Virus record (IMG/VR): IMGVR_UViG_3300041402_000679
Location: 1-45,594 of that record
Direction: 5' to 3' (one strand)
From: a virus
Length of the DNA stretch: 45,594 bases
Shown: piece after piece, positions 30,477-38,821 of the stretch
Layout of the letters: every line of letters begins with the position of its first letter
Numbering within the stretch: the stretch's first letter is position 1
Program-made: the position numbers and the translations under genes
The notes under the pieces: generated by a model
The model's database searches: none
What the model saw: only the letters and a program-made list of their open reading frames with translations
Told to the model about the DNA's origin: nothing

Positions 30477-30649
30477 TTTGCCTCCTTTATAAATCTCGTG
30501 CCAGGCCTGCGCTCTATCGCACCATATATTCGAGGGAGAAAGTTATCCAGCTTGCGGCAGCCGGATTTGTATTTTTCAATATCAGACCTTGTGTCAATAA
30601 GGGGAGTGTAGAGGCCGCCATTAAGATTTACTATCGGTATATTTATCAT
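30473..30649 (-). CDS. N-terminal fragment of the nozzle protein (tail tubular protein B), 58 residues
   Basis: The frame MINIPIVNLNGGLYTPLIDTR... continues YKSGCRKLDNFLPRIYGAIERRPGTRF. This is the N-terminal signature of T7 gp12/stabilisation proteins, which normally run on directly into a R-x-I-P-F-x-F-S segment. Here the frame stops after GTRFIKEAK, and that next segment (VRMMPFIFS) is found at residue 340 of the 1135-residue protein 2.1 kb downstream. SD AAAGGTAG and ATGA overlap show the fragment can be translated as its own protein. Confidence 0.8.
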   Translation of the reverse strand: MINIPIVNLNGGLYTPLIDTRSDIEKYKSGCRKLDNFLPRIYGAIERRPGTRFIKEAK

Positions 30650-30652
30650 TTT

Positions 30653-31012
30653 CTACCTTTCTTTGTATACGTTAAGTACTTTACTCGACTGCGAAGACAA
30701 AACATCCAACTGGTCAGAGAGAGATTCCAGAGTATCGCTATCACTGCCGATAAGTGTCTCTGTGAAATTTTCACCTTCGATATAAGCACAATTAACTTCA
30801 GGACTTTCTTCGCCAAAACCAACATTTTTAGTTCCATCATTAACTACAGCTACATCTCCTACTACTACATTGGCATCAACAACTGTATAATAACCAGTAG
30901 AGCCTATTTCTGGCAAAGATGTACCGGCAGTCGTTCTTACTGTACCATCCGGTTGCAATGCTTCATAAGTAAGTGTTTCGCCGGGTTTCCAGCCAAATTT
31001 AAGCCTTGCCAT
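30653..31012 (-). CDS. Unknown 119-residue structural-region protein
   Basis: Sequence starts MARLKFGWKPGETLTYEALQPDGTVRTTAG and reads as a beta-rich domain with a helical end (LGSDSDTLESLSDQLDVLSSQSSKVLN-like). It shows one-base overlaps with the tail tube A-like gene. Such a YEALQPDG-type protein is found near connector genes in some phages. Function unknown. Confidence 0.65.
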   Translation of the reverse strand: MARLKFGWKPGETLTYEALQPDGTVRTTAGTSLPEIGSTGYYTVVDANVVVGDVAVVNDGTKNVGFGEESPEVNCAYIEGENFTETLIGSDSDTLESLSDQLDVLSSQSSKVLNVYKER

Positions 31013-31776
31013 TACCAGAACCTCTCATTCGTACCTGTTATTCCTAACCCGCCGTGACGAGCCAGATTCCAGTCGCTTCTGCCGCCGGTATCGGTTTCGT
31101 CCTCGTCTACTGCCAAAACCTTTGGCATTAGTTTTTTAAGGGCGGTGTCGATTTTTACTTGTATCTTTGCATCTCCGCCTGCCAACGGCCCAATCATTTT
31201 GTCAGCCAAGAGCCAAACAAAGACCTCGACAAATAACGAATCAAACTCGGTAACATCCGTGACCTTTTTAATGTATAAGAGACTTACCGCAGAAAAGTTG
31301 GTCAAAAACCTTTGCCCTTCGATGGCGTGTCTGTTCTTTCGGGAAGTAACTCCAGTCTCTTCGTTGATAGACCTGAATCTCGAAAAGTCGCTCGGCAAGT
31401 CCCACATAAAGTCCCATTCAAACTCCGGTGTATAATCACTCGCTACAAGAGTAGTCCAATTTGCGTGCGGAGGTTCGTTGGTGGAACTTGACGTATGAGC
31501 TACGGCACACTTATACCATACAGAATCATTCAATGTATATTGGTCGGTAGTATAGATACTGTCCGCAGCCCAGACCGAAGCAAGCCTTATTCTTACTCTC
31601 GAAAATCGCCACCAATAAGAACGAAGCAGAGCATCTCGTGTTGGTTCGTAATGAAGACGACATTGAATAGCCTGGAGAGAAGGGTCGGTCTCTACATTGC
31701 TTATCCTTGTAGCACCAAGCCTGCCAAGGCTCATATTGCACAGACTTGTTTCTGATAACGTTTCTGATAAGGCCAT
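31012..31776 (-). CDS. Tail tubular protein A / head-tail adaptor (T7 gp11-like)
   Basis: 254 residues. The start ETSLCNMSLGRLGATRISNVETDPSLQAIQCRLHYEPTRDALLRSYWWRF is the usual beginning of podovirus adaptor proteins, and the rest includes a carbohydrate-binding-like insert (YTLNDSVWYKC...NWTTL) and LFVEVFVWLLADKMIGPLAGG. It forms a ring between portal and nozzle. Gene order, after the capsid gene and before the nozzle, supports it. Confidence 0.85.
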   Translation of the reverse strand: MALSETLSETSLCNMSLGRLGATRISNVETDPSLQAIQCRLHYEPTRDALLRSYWWRFSRVRIRLASVWAADSIYTTDQYTLNDSVWYKCAVAHTSSSTNEPPHANWTTLVASDYTPEFEWDFMWDLPSDFSRFRSINEETGVTSRKNRHAIEGQRFLTNFSAVSLLYIKKVTDVTEFDSLFVEVFVWLLADKMIGPLAGGDAKIQVKIDTALKKLMPKVLAVDEDETDTGGRSDWNLARHGGLGITGTNERFW

Positions 31777-31961
31777 TATGCCTCCTTAATGATTACCTTA
31801 AGCCTTTTGCCAGATTGTATTAAATAGGTCAAGGCAGTAGCATCATCCTGTCTTACATGCAGCCCCTTACCAAATCTCACTTTGTCACCGTTTGTTTTGG
31901 TAAGAAACTCACACTGGTCAATCTCAGCAAAAAAAACACATCTGTCTTTTACCGTTGCCAT
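31776..31961 (-). CDS. Unknown 61-residue protein
   Basis: Product MATVKDRCVFFAEIDQCEFLTKTNGDKVRFGKGLHVRQDDATALTYLIQSGKRLKV resembles small tail-region proteins with a beta-barrel outline and a LTYLI...G helix. The stop overlaps the adaptor start. No named family. Confidence 0.6.
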   Translation of the reverse strand: MATVKDRCVFFAEIDQCEFLTKTNGDKVRFGKGLHVRQDDATALTYLIQSGKRLKVIIKEA

Positions 31962-31970
31962 AGCAACTCC

Positions 31971-32312
31971 TTACAGAGTAGTTGTACGAAGCTTATACTC
32001 AATAGTAACGTGAATCTGCTTGTCGGATTCGGTTTGGATATTGATAGCTCCTGCGATTCTGATAGGACTCTTGTACTCCCTGTGGTAATTATGTGTCCTT
32101 GGTTTTATCGGGCCGAGTCGCAGAGTGGTATCATCAAACAGTTTGAACCACGTATCGCTATGATTGATTTCAAACGAAACACTTATAATCAGATATTCAT
32201 TTCCAGCAGAAGCCGCCAAAAGTGCCGTACTTGTACTAACGTCTGTACTATAAGCGTCCAAAATAAGGGTACTGCCCTTTGTCGTAATCGCATTGACTGT
32301 AAACGCAGCCAT
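31971..32312 (-). CDS. Unknown 113-residue beta-rich structural protein
   Basis: MAAFTVNAITTKGSTLILDAYSTDVSTSTALLAASAGNEYLIISVSFEI... is an almost all-beta protein ending VTIEYKLRTTTL. Size and composition fit a virion decoration or adaptor protein between capsid and tail genes. Not recognised. Confidence 0.65.
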   Translation of the reverse strand: MAAFTVNAITTKGSTLILDAYSTDVSTSTALLAASAGNEYLIISVSFEINHSDTWFKLFDDTTLRLGPIKPRTHNYHREYKSPIRIAGAINIQTESDKQIHVTIEYKLRTTTL

Positions 32313-32322
32313 AATTTACTCC

Positions 32323-32505
32323 TTAATCGTGTCCAAAGATTTTTACGTAATTTTCTCTGTACTTCTTATTTGAGGGCATAGATATAATTCTGCCTGAACT
32401 TCTGTGATAACTCACCTTAGCCTCACGATGGCGTACTTCTTCCTTAACGGTTTCGGCGTTTTCGGTAAAAGACACTATCTCGCCACCAGATTTTGCTCGT
32501 TTCAT
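32323..32505 (-). CDS. Unknown 60-residue protein
   Basis: Start set at 32505 (MKRAKSGGEIVSF), where TAATG couples it to the zinc-ribbon gene; the frame also extends to an ATG at 32541. Basic and compact with a KIFGHD end. Function unknown; lies among head-completion genes. Confidence 0.5.
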   Translation of the reverse strand: MKRAKSGGEIVSFTENAETVKEEVRHREAKVSYHRSSGRIISMPSNKKYRENYVKIFGHD

Positions 32506-32681
32506 TATTTCCAAAATTTCAATCTCCGTAGCCAATGCCATTTCGGCATTAACCTATGCCCACAATCCCTGCACTTGTGAAACCGTACCCCATCCTTCAT
32601 ACGAGGAAAGACGAGGTACGATTTACATTTAGGGCATTGAGGACTTTGAGTTACTAAGCCAATTGTTGCCGTTGGAAACAT
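32505..32681 (-). CDS. 58-residue zinc-ribbon protein
   Basis: MFPTATIGLVTQSPQCPKCKSYLVFPRMKDGVRFHKCRDCGHRL has CPKC (C16/C19) and CRDC (C37/C40), a clear zinc ribbon, followed by a basic tail (WHWLRRLKFWK). Starts at a TAATG overlap with the 22-residue gene. Function unknown. Confidence 0.65.
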   Translation of the reverse strand: MFPTATIGLVTQSPQCPKCKSYLVFPRMKDGVRFHKCRDCGHRLMPKWHWLRRLKFWK

Positions 32682-32749
32682 TACTTCTTCCCGCCTTTTT
32701 TCGCATCTTTCGGGTCAACTCGCTGTCCTGTTTTCGGGTCAATCTTCAT
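32681..32749 (-). CDS. 22-residue basic microprotein
   Basis: MKIDPKTGQRVDPKDAKKGGKK, preceded by AAGGAACG and coupled by TAATG to the zinc-ribbon gene. The DPKTGQRVDPK phrase is repetitive. It is short, so coding status is inferred mainly from the ribosome site and coupling. Confidence 0.4.
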   Translation of the reverse strand: MKIDPKTGQRVDPKDAKKGGKK

Positions 32750-32807
32750 AATTCGTTCCTTAAAAAAGGATTAAGGGGCTGATTAAAGCCCCCCAATCGT
32801 TAAAAAC

Positions 32808-33593
32808 TTACGTACTACACATCAGGTAAATCTGCGGGCCTGCTATGCCCGAATTTCCAGAATTAAGAATGTAACCTGCATATTGTGATGCAGTAGTGAC
32901 ATCACTTGCTTCTTCCTGTATAGTTCCATTGTTCCACCAAAAGACAGTTCTTTCACTGCCTACAGGGTCATCTAAAGATGTGTTACCTGGGCTAACAAGA
33001 AGTGGCCCCCAAGTCTGCGCCCAGATGTTATATCCGGTTGCAGCCGTTACGGTAGGAACGCCCATCCAAGCACCATATTCGTTAGTTGCTTCAGAAACCA
33101 ATCTGTACGGATTCTCAAACACTTCAACCGCATCAGAAATAGTCATTTCAGCAGACAGACCAGCTTCAAGATAAAGCCTCGTAGTTGTGCCAGACGTAGC
33201 GTCATTACCGACAATATGCCTCTGTGTGGTATTATCAATAGTTGCTTTGTAAAGTGCAATCATAGCACCGGCAAATTGGTCTTCTGTAATGCCCGTATCG
33301 GTTATTACATATTCCGTATCACCGATAGCACCAGCAACAGCCGTAGTCCAGCCAGTGAACGCTTCGAGCGTATTTGCAACGCCGTGATACGATACACAAC
33401 CACCAGTAGTCAGACCCATATACTTATATACACGGCCGTCCCAAGTGATATAACGAGTGCCGTAAACAAACCTCTGGGTCGTTTCTGCAGGGCCAAATAC
33501 GCCAAACTCATGCGTCGAAAGAGCGAAGTCTCTCGGCGAACTTGCCTCTACAGCGTCAAGAGGCCCTCTGTTGTATCGAAATTCTTTACTCAT
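32808..33593 (-). CDS. Putative head-decoration or head-fibre protein, 261 residues
   Basis: Immediately downstream of the major capsid gene. Begins MSKEFRYNRGPLDAVEASSPRDFALSTHEFGVFGP and is beta-rich and Thr/Ala/Gly-rich, with AGYILNSGNSGIAGPQIYLMCST at the end. Such a protein normally decorates the capsid or joins the neck. No homologous family recognised with certainty. Confidence 0.65.
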   Translation of the reverse strand: MSKEFRYNRGPLDAVEASSPRDFALSTHEFGVFGPAETTQRFVYGTRYITWDGRVYKYMGLTTGGCVSYHGVANTLEAFTGWTTAVAGAIGDTEYVITDTGITEDQFAGAMIALYKATIDNTTQRHIVGNDATSGTTTRLYLEAGLSAEMTISDAVEVFENPYRLVSEATNEYGAWMGVPTVTAATGYNIWAQTWGPLLVSPGNTSLDDPVGSERTVFWWNNGTIQEEASDVTTASQYAGYILNSGNSGIAGPQIYLMCST

Positions 33594-33606
33594 AAGAGTC
33601 TCCTTT

Positions 33607-34527
33607 CTAAGCTATTTTATTGAGGCATTCGTGAACTTTTGCACCTTCCATTCTGACAGCGCCCAAATCCATCTTCGAGAAGAGTACCCAGGCATAATCA
33701 AGCCTTTCAGCCTCTTCTATACGAGTGGAAATGTCGCCAATGGAAGCCAGGATTAAGCCATCCTGTGCCCACGCTATTGTACGATTTGCAGTTGAACTTG
33801 CAGCATCAATGGTAAGCCGATTGCACCAGAAAAAGTTAAAACCGGCAAACGAATCGACTTTACCCTGAACAAGAGTTTTGACAGTGTTGTAATCAGCACT
33901 ACCAACCTCTGTAAGGTTCAGCATATCTTCGATGTCCTTTGGGGTAACAGCCCAATACTTGGGAATGTCAGGGTCAACGTCTTCATCGTTGAACAGCCTC
34001 ATCATAGTCAGCATCTTCTCAAGCGACATATCGGCCACGGACTGAACTGAAGCGAGTGTGCCAAGTGTAGTTACCGTACCATCGCCGTTGATTGACCTTG
34101 ACTCGGCCTGGAATGTTACCGAACTTCCTCCGGCTTTGCCGATGGAAGCCGTTCCTAAAGCTGCTGCAATTAGCAGGTCATCTTTTTTGCGCCCGAGCGA
34201 CCTGACCTGGTTCATCGCTACGGGACTCCGCGGGTCTGGCAGCATCCTGTCAAGGTCTTCCTTGTCCAGGGCTTTTTTGTTCGTCCACGGATAAGGTACG
34301 ACCCTTCTCCTGCCGAACTCAGCCTCGGAAATCGGAGTGCCCTGATGCCGACCCGTCTTCTGTGCTGTATCATCATCTTCAGCTAAGGTATCAAAGTATG
34401 CAAGTTCAGCACTGCTAACGGTTTCGTTACGTACCTTTGTTGCGAACTTCGAACCCATTTGCTGGGAGAGTAAATACAAAACAGAAGCGAACTTCTGTGC
34501 CGTCACTTGGTCTATTGTAACAGGCAT
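33607..34527 (-). CDS. Major capsid protein
   Basis: 306 residues, right after scaffold. Starts MPVTIDQVTAQKFASVLYLLSQQMGSKFATKV; contains EFGRRRVVPYPWTNKKALDKEDLDRMLPDPRSP and RKKDDLLIAAALGTA, typical for podovirus capsid proteins with the HK97 fold, and WVLFSKMDLGAVRMEGAKVHE near the end. A structured leader (hairpin at 34546-34564) precedes it. Fold is inferred from family resemblance and synteny. Confidence 0.85.
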   Translation of the reverse strand: MPVTIDQVTAQKFASVLYLLSQQMGSKFATKVRNETVSSAELAYFDTLAEDDDTAQKTGRHQGTPISEAEFGRRRVVPYPWTNKKALDKEDLDRMLPDPRSPVAMNQVRSLGRKKDDLLIAAALGTASIGKAGGSSVTFQAESRSINGDGTVTTLGTLASVQSVADMSLEKMLTMMRLFNDEDVDPDIPKYWAVTPKDIEDMLNLTEVGSADYNTVKTLVQGKVDSFAGFNFFWCNRLTIDAASSTANRTIAWAQDGLILASIGDISTRIEEAERLDYAWVLFSKMDLGAVRMEGAKVHECLNKIA

Positions 34528-34545
34528 AGTATTCTCCTTAACAAA

Positions 34546-34564
34546 TTGTCGTGTTGTTCGACAA
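34546..34564 (-). promoter_or_regulatory. Hairpin in the major capsid gene leader
   Basis: Minus strand TTGTCG and CGACAA pair around a 7-base loop about 20 bases before the SD (AAGGAG) of the capsid gene. It sits in a 125-bp untranslated gap, large for this genome. It could stabilise or time capsid mRNA (inference). Confidence 0.4.
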
Positions 34565-34652
34565 AGCTACCGTCAACGGAGACGACTATGCCTTCATTTT
34601 ACGCCTGATAGGTGGCCGTTTAGGTGCGGCGACCTCTGGATGCCTGTAGGCA

Positions 34653-35558
34653 CTACCCAGGCTTTTTATCGGGAAAGACTATATGATAAAGCCTATCCCT
34701 TTCTTTTTCGAGTCTATCATATTCTGGTCTGTTTGTGTCCTTCAATAATTGACCTTTTTCATCTGGTAACAAGAAGCCAGCTGTTGCTTCGATTTTTTGA
34801 TATTCAGTTTTAGCTTGACTTGGCATCATACCAGATGCTTGTTCCGTTTCTGTGACAATCCTATGCTCCTGAAATTTCGCACTTATAGTTCCAAGAAATT
34901 TTCCTACAATAGGGTCGTTGCCTATAACCTTACATAAAACCTGTTGTTCTTCTTGATTATCAGTGAAGTCTGCTATTAATTTATTAGCTCTTTGCTGCAT
35001 TATCGGCCAATCATCCTTGTACTCTTCCTTGTAAAAGTTTTCCATATCAAGAGTTGCCTTGGCTTCAGCTTTGGCAATAGTTTCCATTCCAGCCCTGATA
35101 CGCTTTTCTTCGAATTCCCATAGCCTATCGACTTTTTTCTGGTCGAAGCCCAACTCGAAGAACATATCCCTTGCTTCGGCTATAAGGTTCTCATCATAGA
35201 TTTCAGTTAAATCATCGGCAACTTTCATTTGAAACTGGTCTTTCGTGTCCGGCCTGCCCATCTCTCGGTGAAAATTATCCCACTCGGTCTCCGGTGACGC
35301 TTCGCCAGGTACAATAACGCCTTTTTTGCCTATCATATTCTGAAGGCTACCCAACATCTTCAGGCTACCGGCAACATCATCAAATGTATCAAAGACCTTA
35401 TCCGCCCTCATTTCCTCTGGGATGTACTGTTCCTTCCATCCCTGCGTAAATTTCCCGTCCGCACCTATAAAAGTTTGCGGTGCTTCAGTTTTTTGCGCTC
35501 CCTGTTCGGCAGACGATTCGGTCGCTACCTGCGTTTCAGACGCTACTTGTTCTGGCAT
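34653..35558 (-). CDS. Scaffold / capsid assembly protein
   Basis: 301 residues, acidic and helical, with a Gln/Ala/Glu-rich N-terminus (MPEQVASETQVATESSAEQGAQKTE). A FDTFDDVAGSLKMLGSLQNMIGKKG motif common to podovirus scaffolds is present. A basic C-terminus ends the protein (RLEKERDRLYHIVFPDKKPG). Between portal and major capsid genes, the normal scaffold position. It directs procapsid assembly and then exits. Confidence 0.8.
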   Translation of the reverse strand: MPEQVASETQVATESSAEQGAQKTEAPQTFIGADGKFTQGWKEQYIPEEMRADKVFDTFDDVAGSLKMLGSLQNMIGKKGVIVPGEASPETEWDNFHREMGRPDTKDQFQMKVADDLTEIYDENLIAEARDMFFELGFDQKKVDRLWEFEEKRIRAGMETIAKAEAKATLDMENFYKEEYKDDWPIMQQRANKLIADFTDNQEEQQVLCKVIGNDPIVGKFLGTISAKFQEHRIVTETEQASGMMPSQAKTEYQKIEATAGFLLPDEKGQLLKDTNRPEYDRLEKERDRLYHIVFPDKKPG

Positions 35559-35572
35559 AATTAAACTCCTTG

Positions 35573-35722
35573 CTAATTAAGTATCAACCTTGTATACGTG
35601 TCGCACTCACAATGAGTACATTTTACTATTTCAGGCTTTGGCGTACCCTTTGGCAATACGATAACTATTGTTTCGCCACAATTCTCGCATTTTATTCGTA
35701 CTCCATATTTTTTATTTTTCAT
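35573..35722 (-). CDS. 49-residue zinc-ribbon protein
   Basis: MKNKKYGVRIKCENCGETIVIVLPKGTPKPEIVKCTHCECDTYTRL with C12/C15 and C35/C38 in zinc-ribbon spacing. Lies in the short space before the scaffold gene. Function unknown; it may be a head-region accessory protein. Confidence 0.65.
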   Translation of the reverse strand: MKNKKYGVRIKCENCGETIVIVLPKGTPKPEIVKCTHCECDTYTRLILN

Positions 35723-35724
35723 AA

Positions 35725-35976
35725 TTAGCTAATTACCTTCTCTTGCTTCTTTTCTGTTTTTCGTTCCATCATACACCGTATATGTCTTATCACATCGTTC
35801 TTTCCGAGGTTAAAATCTGTTTTTCTGGCAGAAGTAACATCAAAAATATGCAGCATATTGTTTTCAAAACAATGTTTCGATAAATTCTCAAGCACAATTT
35901 TGCCGTGTTCGTTGGTAAACCACGCCTTATAAGCTGCTATTACCCGTTGTGTATCGTCTAATTTTGGCTCTGGCAT
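35725..35976 (-). CDS. Bbp19-like phage protein
   Basis: 83 residues: RVIAAYKAWFTNEHGKIVLENLSKHCF...FDVTSARKTDFNLGKNDVIRHI matches the Bbp19-type family (yarlF-x-Gr-vL-L layout, then an E/D-G-R-like segment). These small proteins occur between portal and scaffold genes of podoviruses; function unknown. Overlaps the next gene by one base. Confidence 0.7.
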   Translation of the reverse strand: MPEPKLDDTQRVIAAYKAWFTNEHGKIVLENLSKHCFENNMLHIFDVTSARKTDFNLGKNDVIRHIRCMMERKTEKKQEKVIS

Positions 35977-36171
35977 TTATTTTCCCTTTCCAGGAATAAT
36001 AACATTTTCTTCCCAGCCATCTTCCAACTCAGGTAAATTGTTCGCTTTGCAGAATTTAGCAAGTTCAGAATGCAACCTTCCACCGTGATGGCCGCCGCCA
36101 AGTAGGTGCTTTCTACTGCCGCTTACAATCCAACTAAAGAACCCATACAGCGCCTCTGTTTGATTTATCAT
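35977..36171 (-). CDS. Unknown 64-residue phage protein
   Basis: MINQTEALYGFFSWIVSGSRKHLLGGGHHGGRLHSELAKFCKANNLPELEDGW. The EALYGF...W start and FCKANNLP segment recur in podovirus structural blocks, always as a short protein near scaffold. Function unknown. Confidence 0.7.
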   Translation of the reverse strand: MINQTEALYGFFSWIVSGSRKHLLGGGHHGGRLHSELAKFCKANNLPELEDGWEENVIIPGKGK

Positions 36172-36178
36172 TTTTTCC

Positions 36179-36427
36179 CTACCTGCGAATACTACAAGTC
36201 GTAATTCTTTTTTCGTGGTCGGCCAGAGTCTCTTCTATTTTTTTGAATCTTGCATCCACGGTTATTTCTTTTTCTTTTGGTGTCCAACCCAATTCAAGTA
36301 ACCGTGCCACTTTAGCTGGGTCTTGGTTTACCTTAATCTGGCCTGCCACCGGCCCGGCTTTTGCCACTAATTCGTCAACCAATACATCTCTTTCCTGTTT
36401 TTCTGCTTCGGTCATTTCTTTCTCCAT
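36179..36427 (-). CDS. Unknown 82-residue helical protein
   Basis: Acidic/helical (MEKEMTEAEKQERDVLVDELVAKAGP...) with a conserved-looking KVARLLELGWTPKEKE segment and a coiled-coil end (FKKIEETLADHEKRI). Lies between portal and scaffold. Probably an assembly accessory protein (inference). Confidence 0.65.
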   Translation of the reverse strand: MEKEMTEAEKQERDVLVDELVAKAGPVAGQIKVNQDPAKVARLLELGWTPKEKEITVDARFKKIEETLADHEKRITTCSIRR

Positions 36428-36432
36428 TAAAT

Positions 36433-38058
36433 TTATGTTCCTGTAACTGCCTCCGCTAAAGACCCTGCTTCCGGCGCTGATGTAGTCTGACCATAAGCCT
36501 GACTGCCTGCCTGAATCGCTTCCAATGCCTGCTTTGCGGCTAAATCAATTCTGCGTTGCTCTCTTGCGGCTTCAATCTCTTCTTCAGTTGATAAATGTTC
36601 TACCTTTGTACCAAATGTGAAAGCAATATCCGGCAGTGCCCTGTCGATATTTATAATATCCTTCGCCCCTGGGAATACGGGGTCAAGGGCGGTTACAAGG
36701 TCGGCTAATCGCACAAATGCCTGAGACTGCTGGTCTCGCATCGCCAAGGCAAGCTCGCTGATATATTCAATACCAAAACCACGGCCTTGAAGTTCCGCAG
36801 GTGGTTTCGGTATTACACCATTTCTAATCAAGAGCAACACGCTTCTTGTAATAACAGGGGTAAGTAGTTCACTCTGAAGCCTATAAATAGGCCCAGCAAG
36901 TTTCTTTGCAGCTTGTCTTACCCTCTCCCTTATCTCGACTGTTGTGCGCCTGTCGCCTGGTAAATTCGCCAACGGTGCGAACACATCAACGAAAAAGATT
37001 CTATGGGCTATGGCTTGTACGAATTCGAGCATATCTTTTGTTATGGGGAAATTACCTCTAACCCCTTCGTCAAGTGCCCTTATAGCATCTGTCTGTGTAA
37101 CGATATTATTAGCTCCAGGTCTTACATCAACCTGCCCTTCAACCGCACCTGCAAGAGTTTGTCTTGGTGGGTTATTCCACTTATTACCACATTCGACAAA
37201 ATCCGCGTGCATTTGTTGAAGTTCCTTGGACACCGACAGGGCAATGGTTCCCTGTCCCCTGCCCCATACTTCATTGGATGATTTCTTCCATCTCGCCACG
37301 GCGTTGGGAAATTCTTCAAACCCGCCCTCTTCAATCGTGTGTTGTTCCTTCACGTTTACGAATATTGATTCAACGGGCATATTGAGAAAATCAGTAAACT
37401 TTCGATTTCGTTTTGTTCTTGGGCCAAGCCGATGAATAAACTCATATTTATTCTCCTGCGTTTCAGGTTTTCCCGCATCTTCTATAACTTTCTTGCCAGC
37501 GTTATCTCCGAACTCCTGAACGGCCTGCCTCGCCGTAAGTGGGTATTTTAATATGACCGTGTCGATAATCCCTGCACTGTTTTGTTTAATGGTGTAAAAA
37601 GATACGTCCCAGTCCTTGAAATTAAGACCAAGTTTCCATTCGGAAAACAGGTTTCCAGTACCAAATCCTATCAGGGAAGAAAGTGTCTCGTTTAACTGTA
37701 ACATAAAATTGGAGGCAAAAAGCTCATCGTGTGCAATCTGGGCAGCAAGTGCAAGATAGCGCTTAACGCCGTCTATGTTTGCAATCCTTCTGTCTTTTAC
37801 CGTAAGCCCAAATGCAAGTTCACCTGGTGGGAAGAAAACAGCAGATAAACCCGAAGCCATATCCTGCAAATCGAGCATCGCCGTTGGGTCGAAAATCTGT
37901 TGTGATTTGTCCTCGCCTGGCGTTCGGACACCTATTATCTGGTTCTCACGAGGAAGCATATGGTCTGCCACTTCCTGATATAAATTGCGGAAATTAGAGG
38001 CCTTCATCTCCTCTCGTTCCTGTTCGGCAATTGTCTTTTTTGCTTTATCGTCAGCCAT
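36433..38058 (-). CDS. Portal (head-tail connector) protein, T7 gp8-like
   Basis: Start chosen at 38058 (MADDKAKKTIAEQEREEMKA), overlapping the upstream stop. The longer frame to 38145 runs through the neighbour. 541 residues with FRNLYQEVADHMLPRENQI, MASGLSAVFFPPGELAFGLTV and the conserved GTGNLF region typical of podovirus connectors; later PPAELQGRGFGIEYISELALAMRDQQ. It forms the dodecameric ring for DNA packaging and ejection. Confidence 0.9.
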   Translation of the reverse strand: MADDKAKKTIAEQEREEMKASNFRNLYQEVADHMLPRENQIIGVRTPGEDKSQQIFDPTAMLDLQDMASGLSAVFFPPGELAFGLTVKDRRIANIDGVKRYLALAAQIAHDELFASNFMLQLNETLSSLIGFGTGNLFSEWKLGLNFKDWDVSFYTIKQNSAGIIDTVILKYPLTARQAVQEFGDNAGKKVIEDAGKPETQENKYEFIHRLGPRTKRNRKFTDFLNMPVESIFVNVKEQHTIEEGGFEEFPNAVARWKKSSNEVWGRGQGTIALSVSKELQQMHADFVECGNKWNNPPRQTLAGAVEGQVDVRPGANNIVTQTDAIRALDEGVRGNFPITKDMLEFVQAIAHRIFFVDVFAPLANLPGDRRTTVEIRERVRQAAKKLAGPIYRLQSELLTPVITRSVLLLIRNGVIPKPPAELQGRGFGIEYISELALAMRDQQSQAFVRLADLVTALDPVFPGAKDIINIDRALPDIAFTFGTKVEHLSTEEEIEAAREQRRIDLAAKQALEAIQAGSQAYGQTTSAPEAGSLAEAVTGT

Positions 38059-38236
38059 TTTTCGATACCAGTTTACCTTTCCTGTAAACAAATGTTTTTG
38101 CCGCTGAAGAGAAACTCGTCGGCTTTGCAATAAGCCGCCCATCAACTGCCCTTACCGACCTGCCATTACTATCGCAAACTCCACGCCTGTGACCTTCGGC
38201 AATCTTGGTCTTAATATCCTCTTCGTTTTTGAACAT
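38051..38236 (-). CDS. Unknown 61-residue protein before portal
   Basis: MFKNEEDIKTKIAEGHRRGVCDSNGRSVRAVDGRLIAKPTSF ends SKNG, its stop overlapping the portal start. Charged, possibly helical start; no function recognised. Confidence 0.6.
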   Translation of the reverse strand: MFKNEEDIKTKIAEGHRRGVCDSNGRSVRAVDGRLIAKPTSFSSAAKTFVYRKGKLVSKNG

Positions 38237-38424
38237 TAGCCTAGCGTTCCTTTTCCACTAACCTCTGGTATCAGCGCACCGGTTAAAAACGTCTCACGCC
38301 TGCCACGGGGACGCCTGCGCCTCGCTATGTCCTCGACCTCTATGTCCACCTCTGGTATCGGCAAAGGGGGAGGTGGAGGCGGAGGCTTAACTGTTTTACC
38401 ACCACCATTTAATAGACCACCCAT
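38236..38424 (-). CDS. Proline-rich 62-residue protein, tail-assembly-type
   Basis: MGGLLNGGGK then a run of seven prolines, an acidic segment (PEVDIEVEDIA), and an arginine cluster (RRRRPRGRRETFLTGALIP). Podoviruses often carry a short protein ending in a basic GR..T-LTG sequence near the portal (T7 gp7.3 is a distant analogue in layout). Role in tail assembly is inferred. Confidence 0.6.
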   Translation of the reverse strand: MGGLLNGGGKTVKPPPPPPPLPIPEVDIEVEDIARRRRPRGRRETFLTGALIPEVSGKGTLG

Positions 38425-38437
38425 TATTCATTCCCTT

Positions 38438-38809
38438 TCAATACATATTCTGTAAGTTGTTCTTAATCTGCGAAACCGATTGCTGAACTATTCTGCCAAA
38501 CATAGCCGATATGAAATCAGGTGTAAGGTCTTTGATTATTTGTTTCACTGCTTCGCCTGGCAAATTTCCGTGTTCTCCCCATCCGCTATCAAGAAATTCG
38601 GGTCTTTCCAATTCCTTTTTAATTTCAGCTTGGAAAAAAGCAGTTAGTTCTGCCTTGATTAAAACTTTCAATTCACTTTCAATAAACAAGGCGACTTCCT
38701 TCTGTACCAATTTATCCCATTCCAAGTCTGGAATAAACTCTATGAAACTGGCCTTGATTTTTTCCACCACCTTTGTCCGCAAATCTGTTGTTAATGCTAA
38801 GTCGTCCAT
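38438..38809 (-). CDS. Unknown 123-residue protein next to large terminase
   Basis: Helical and charged (MDDLALTTDLRTKVVEKIKASFIEF... LIKAELTAFFQAEIKKELERPEF), with no motif. Lies directly downstream of the terL stop. It may be a packaging accessory protein; nothing specific can be seen. Confidence 0.6.
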   Translation of the reverse strand: MDDLALTTDLRTKVVEKIKASFIEFIPDLEWDKLVQKEVALFIESELKVLIKAELTAFFQAEIKKELERPEFLDSGWGEHGNLPGEAVKQIIKDLTPDFISAMFGRIVQQSVSQIKNNLQNMY

Positions 38810-38821
38810 CTTAATTCCCTT

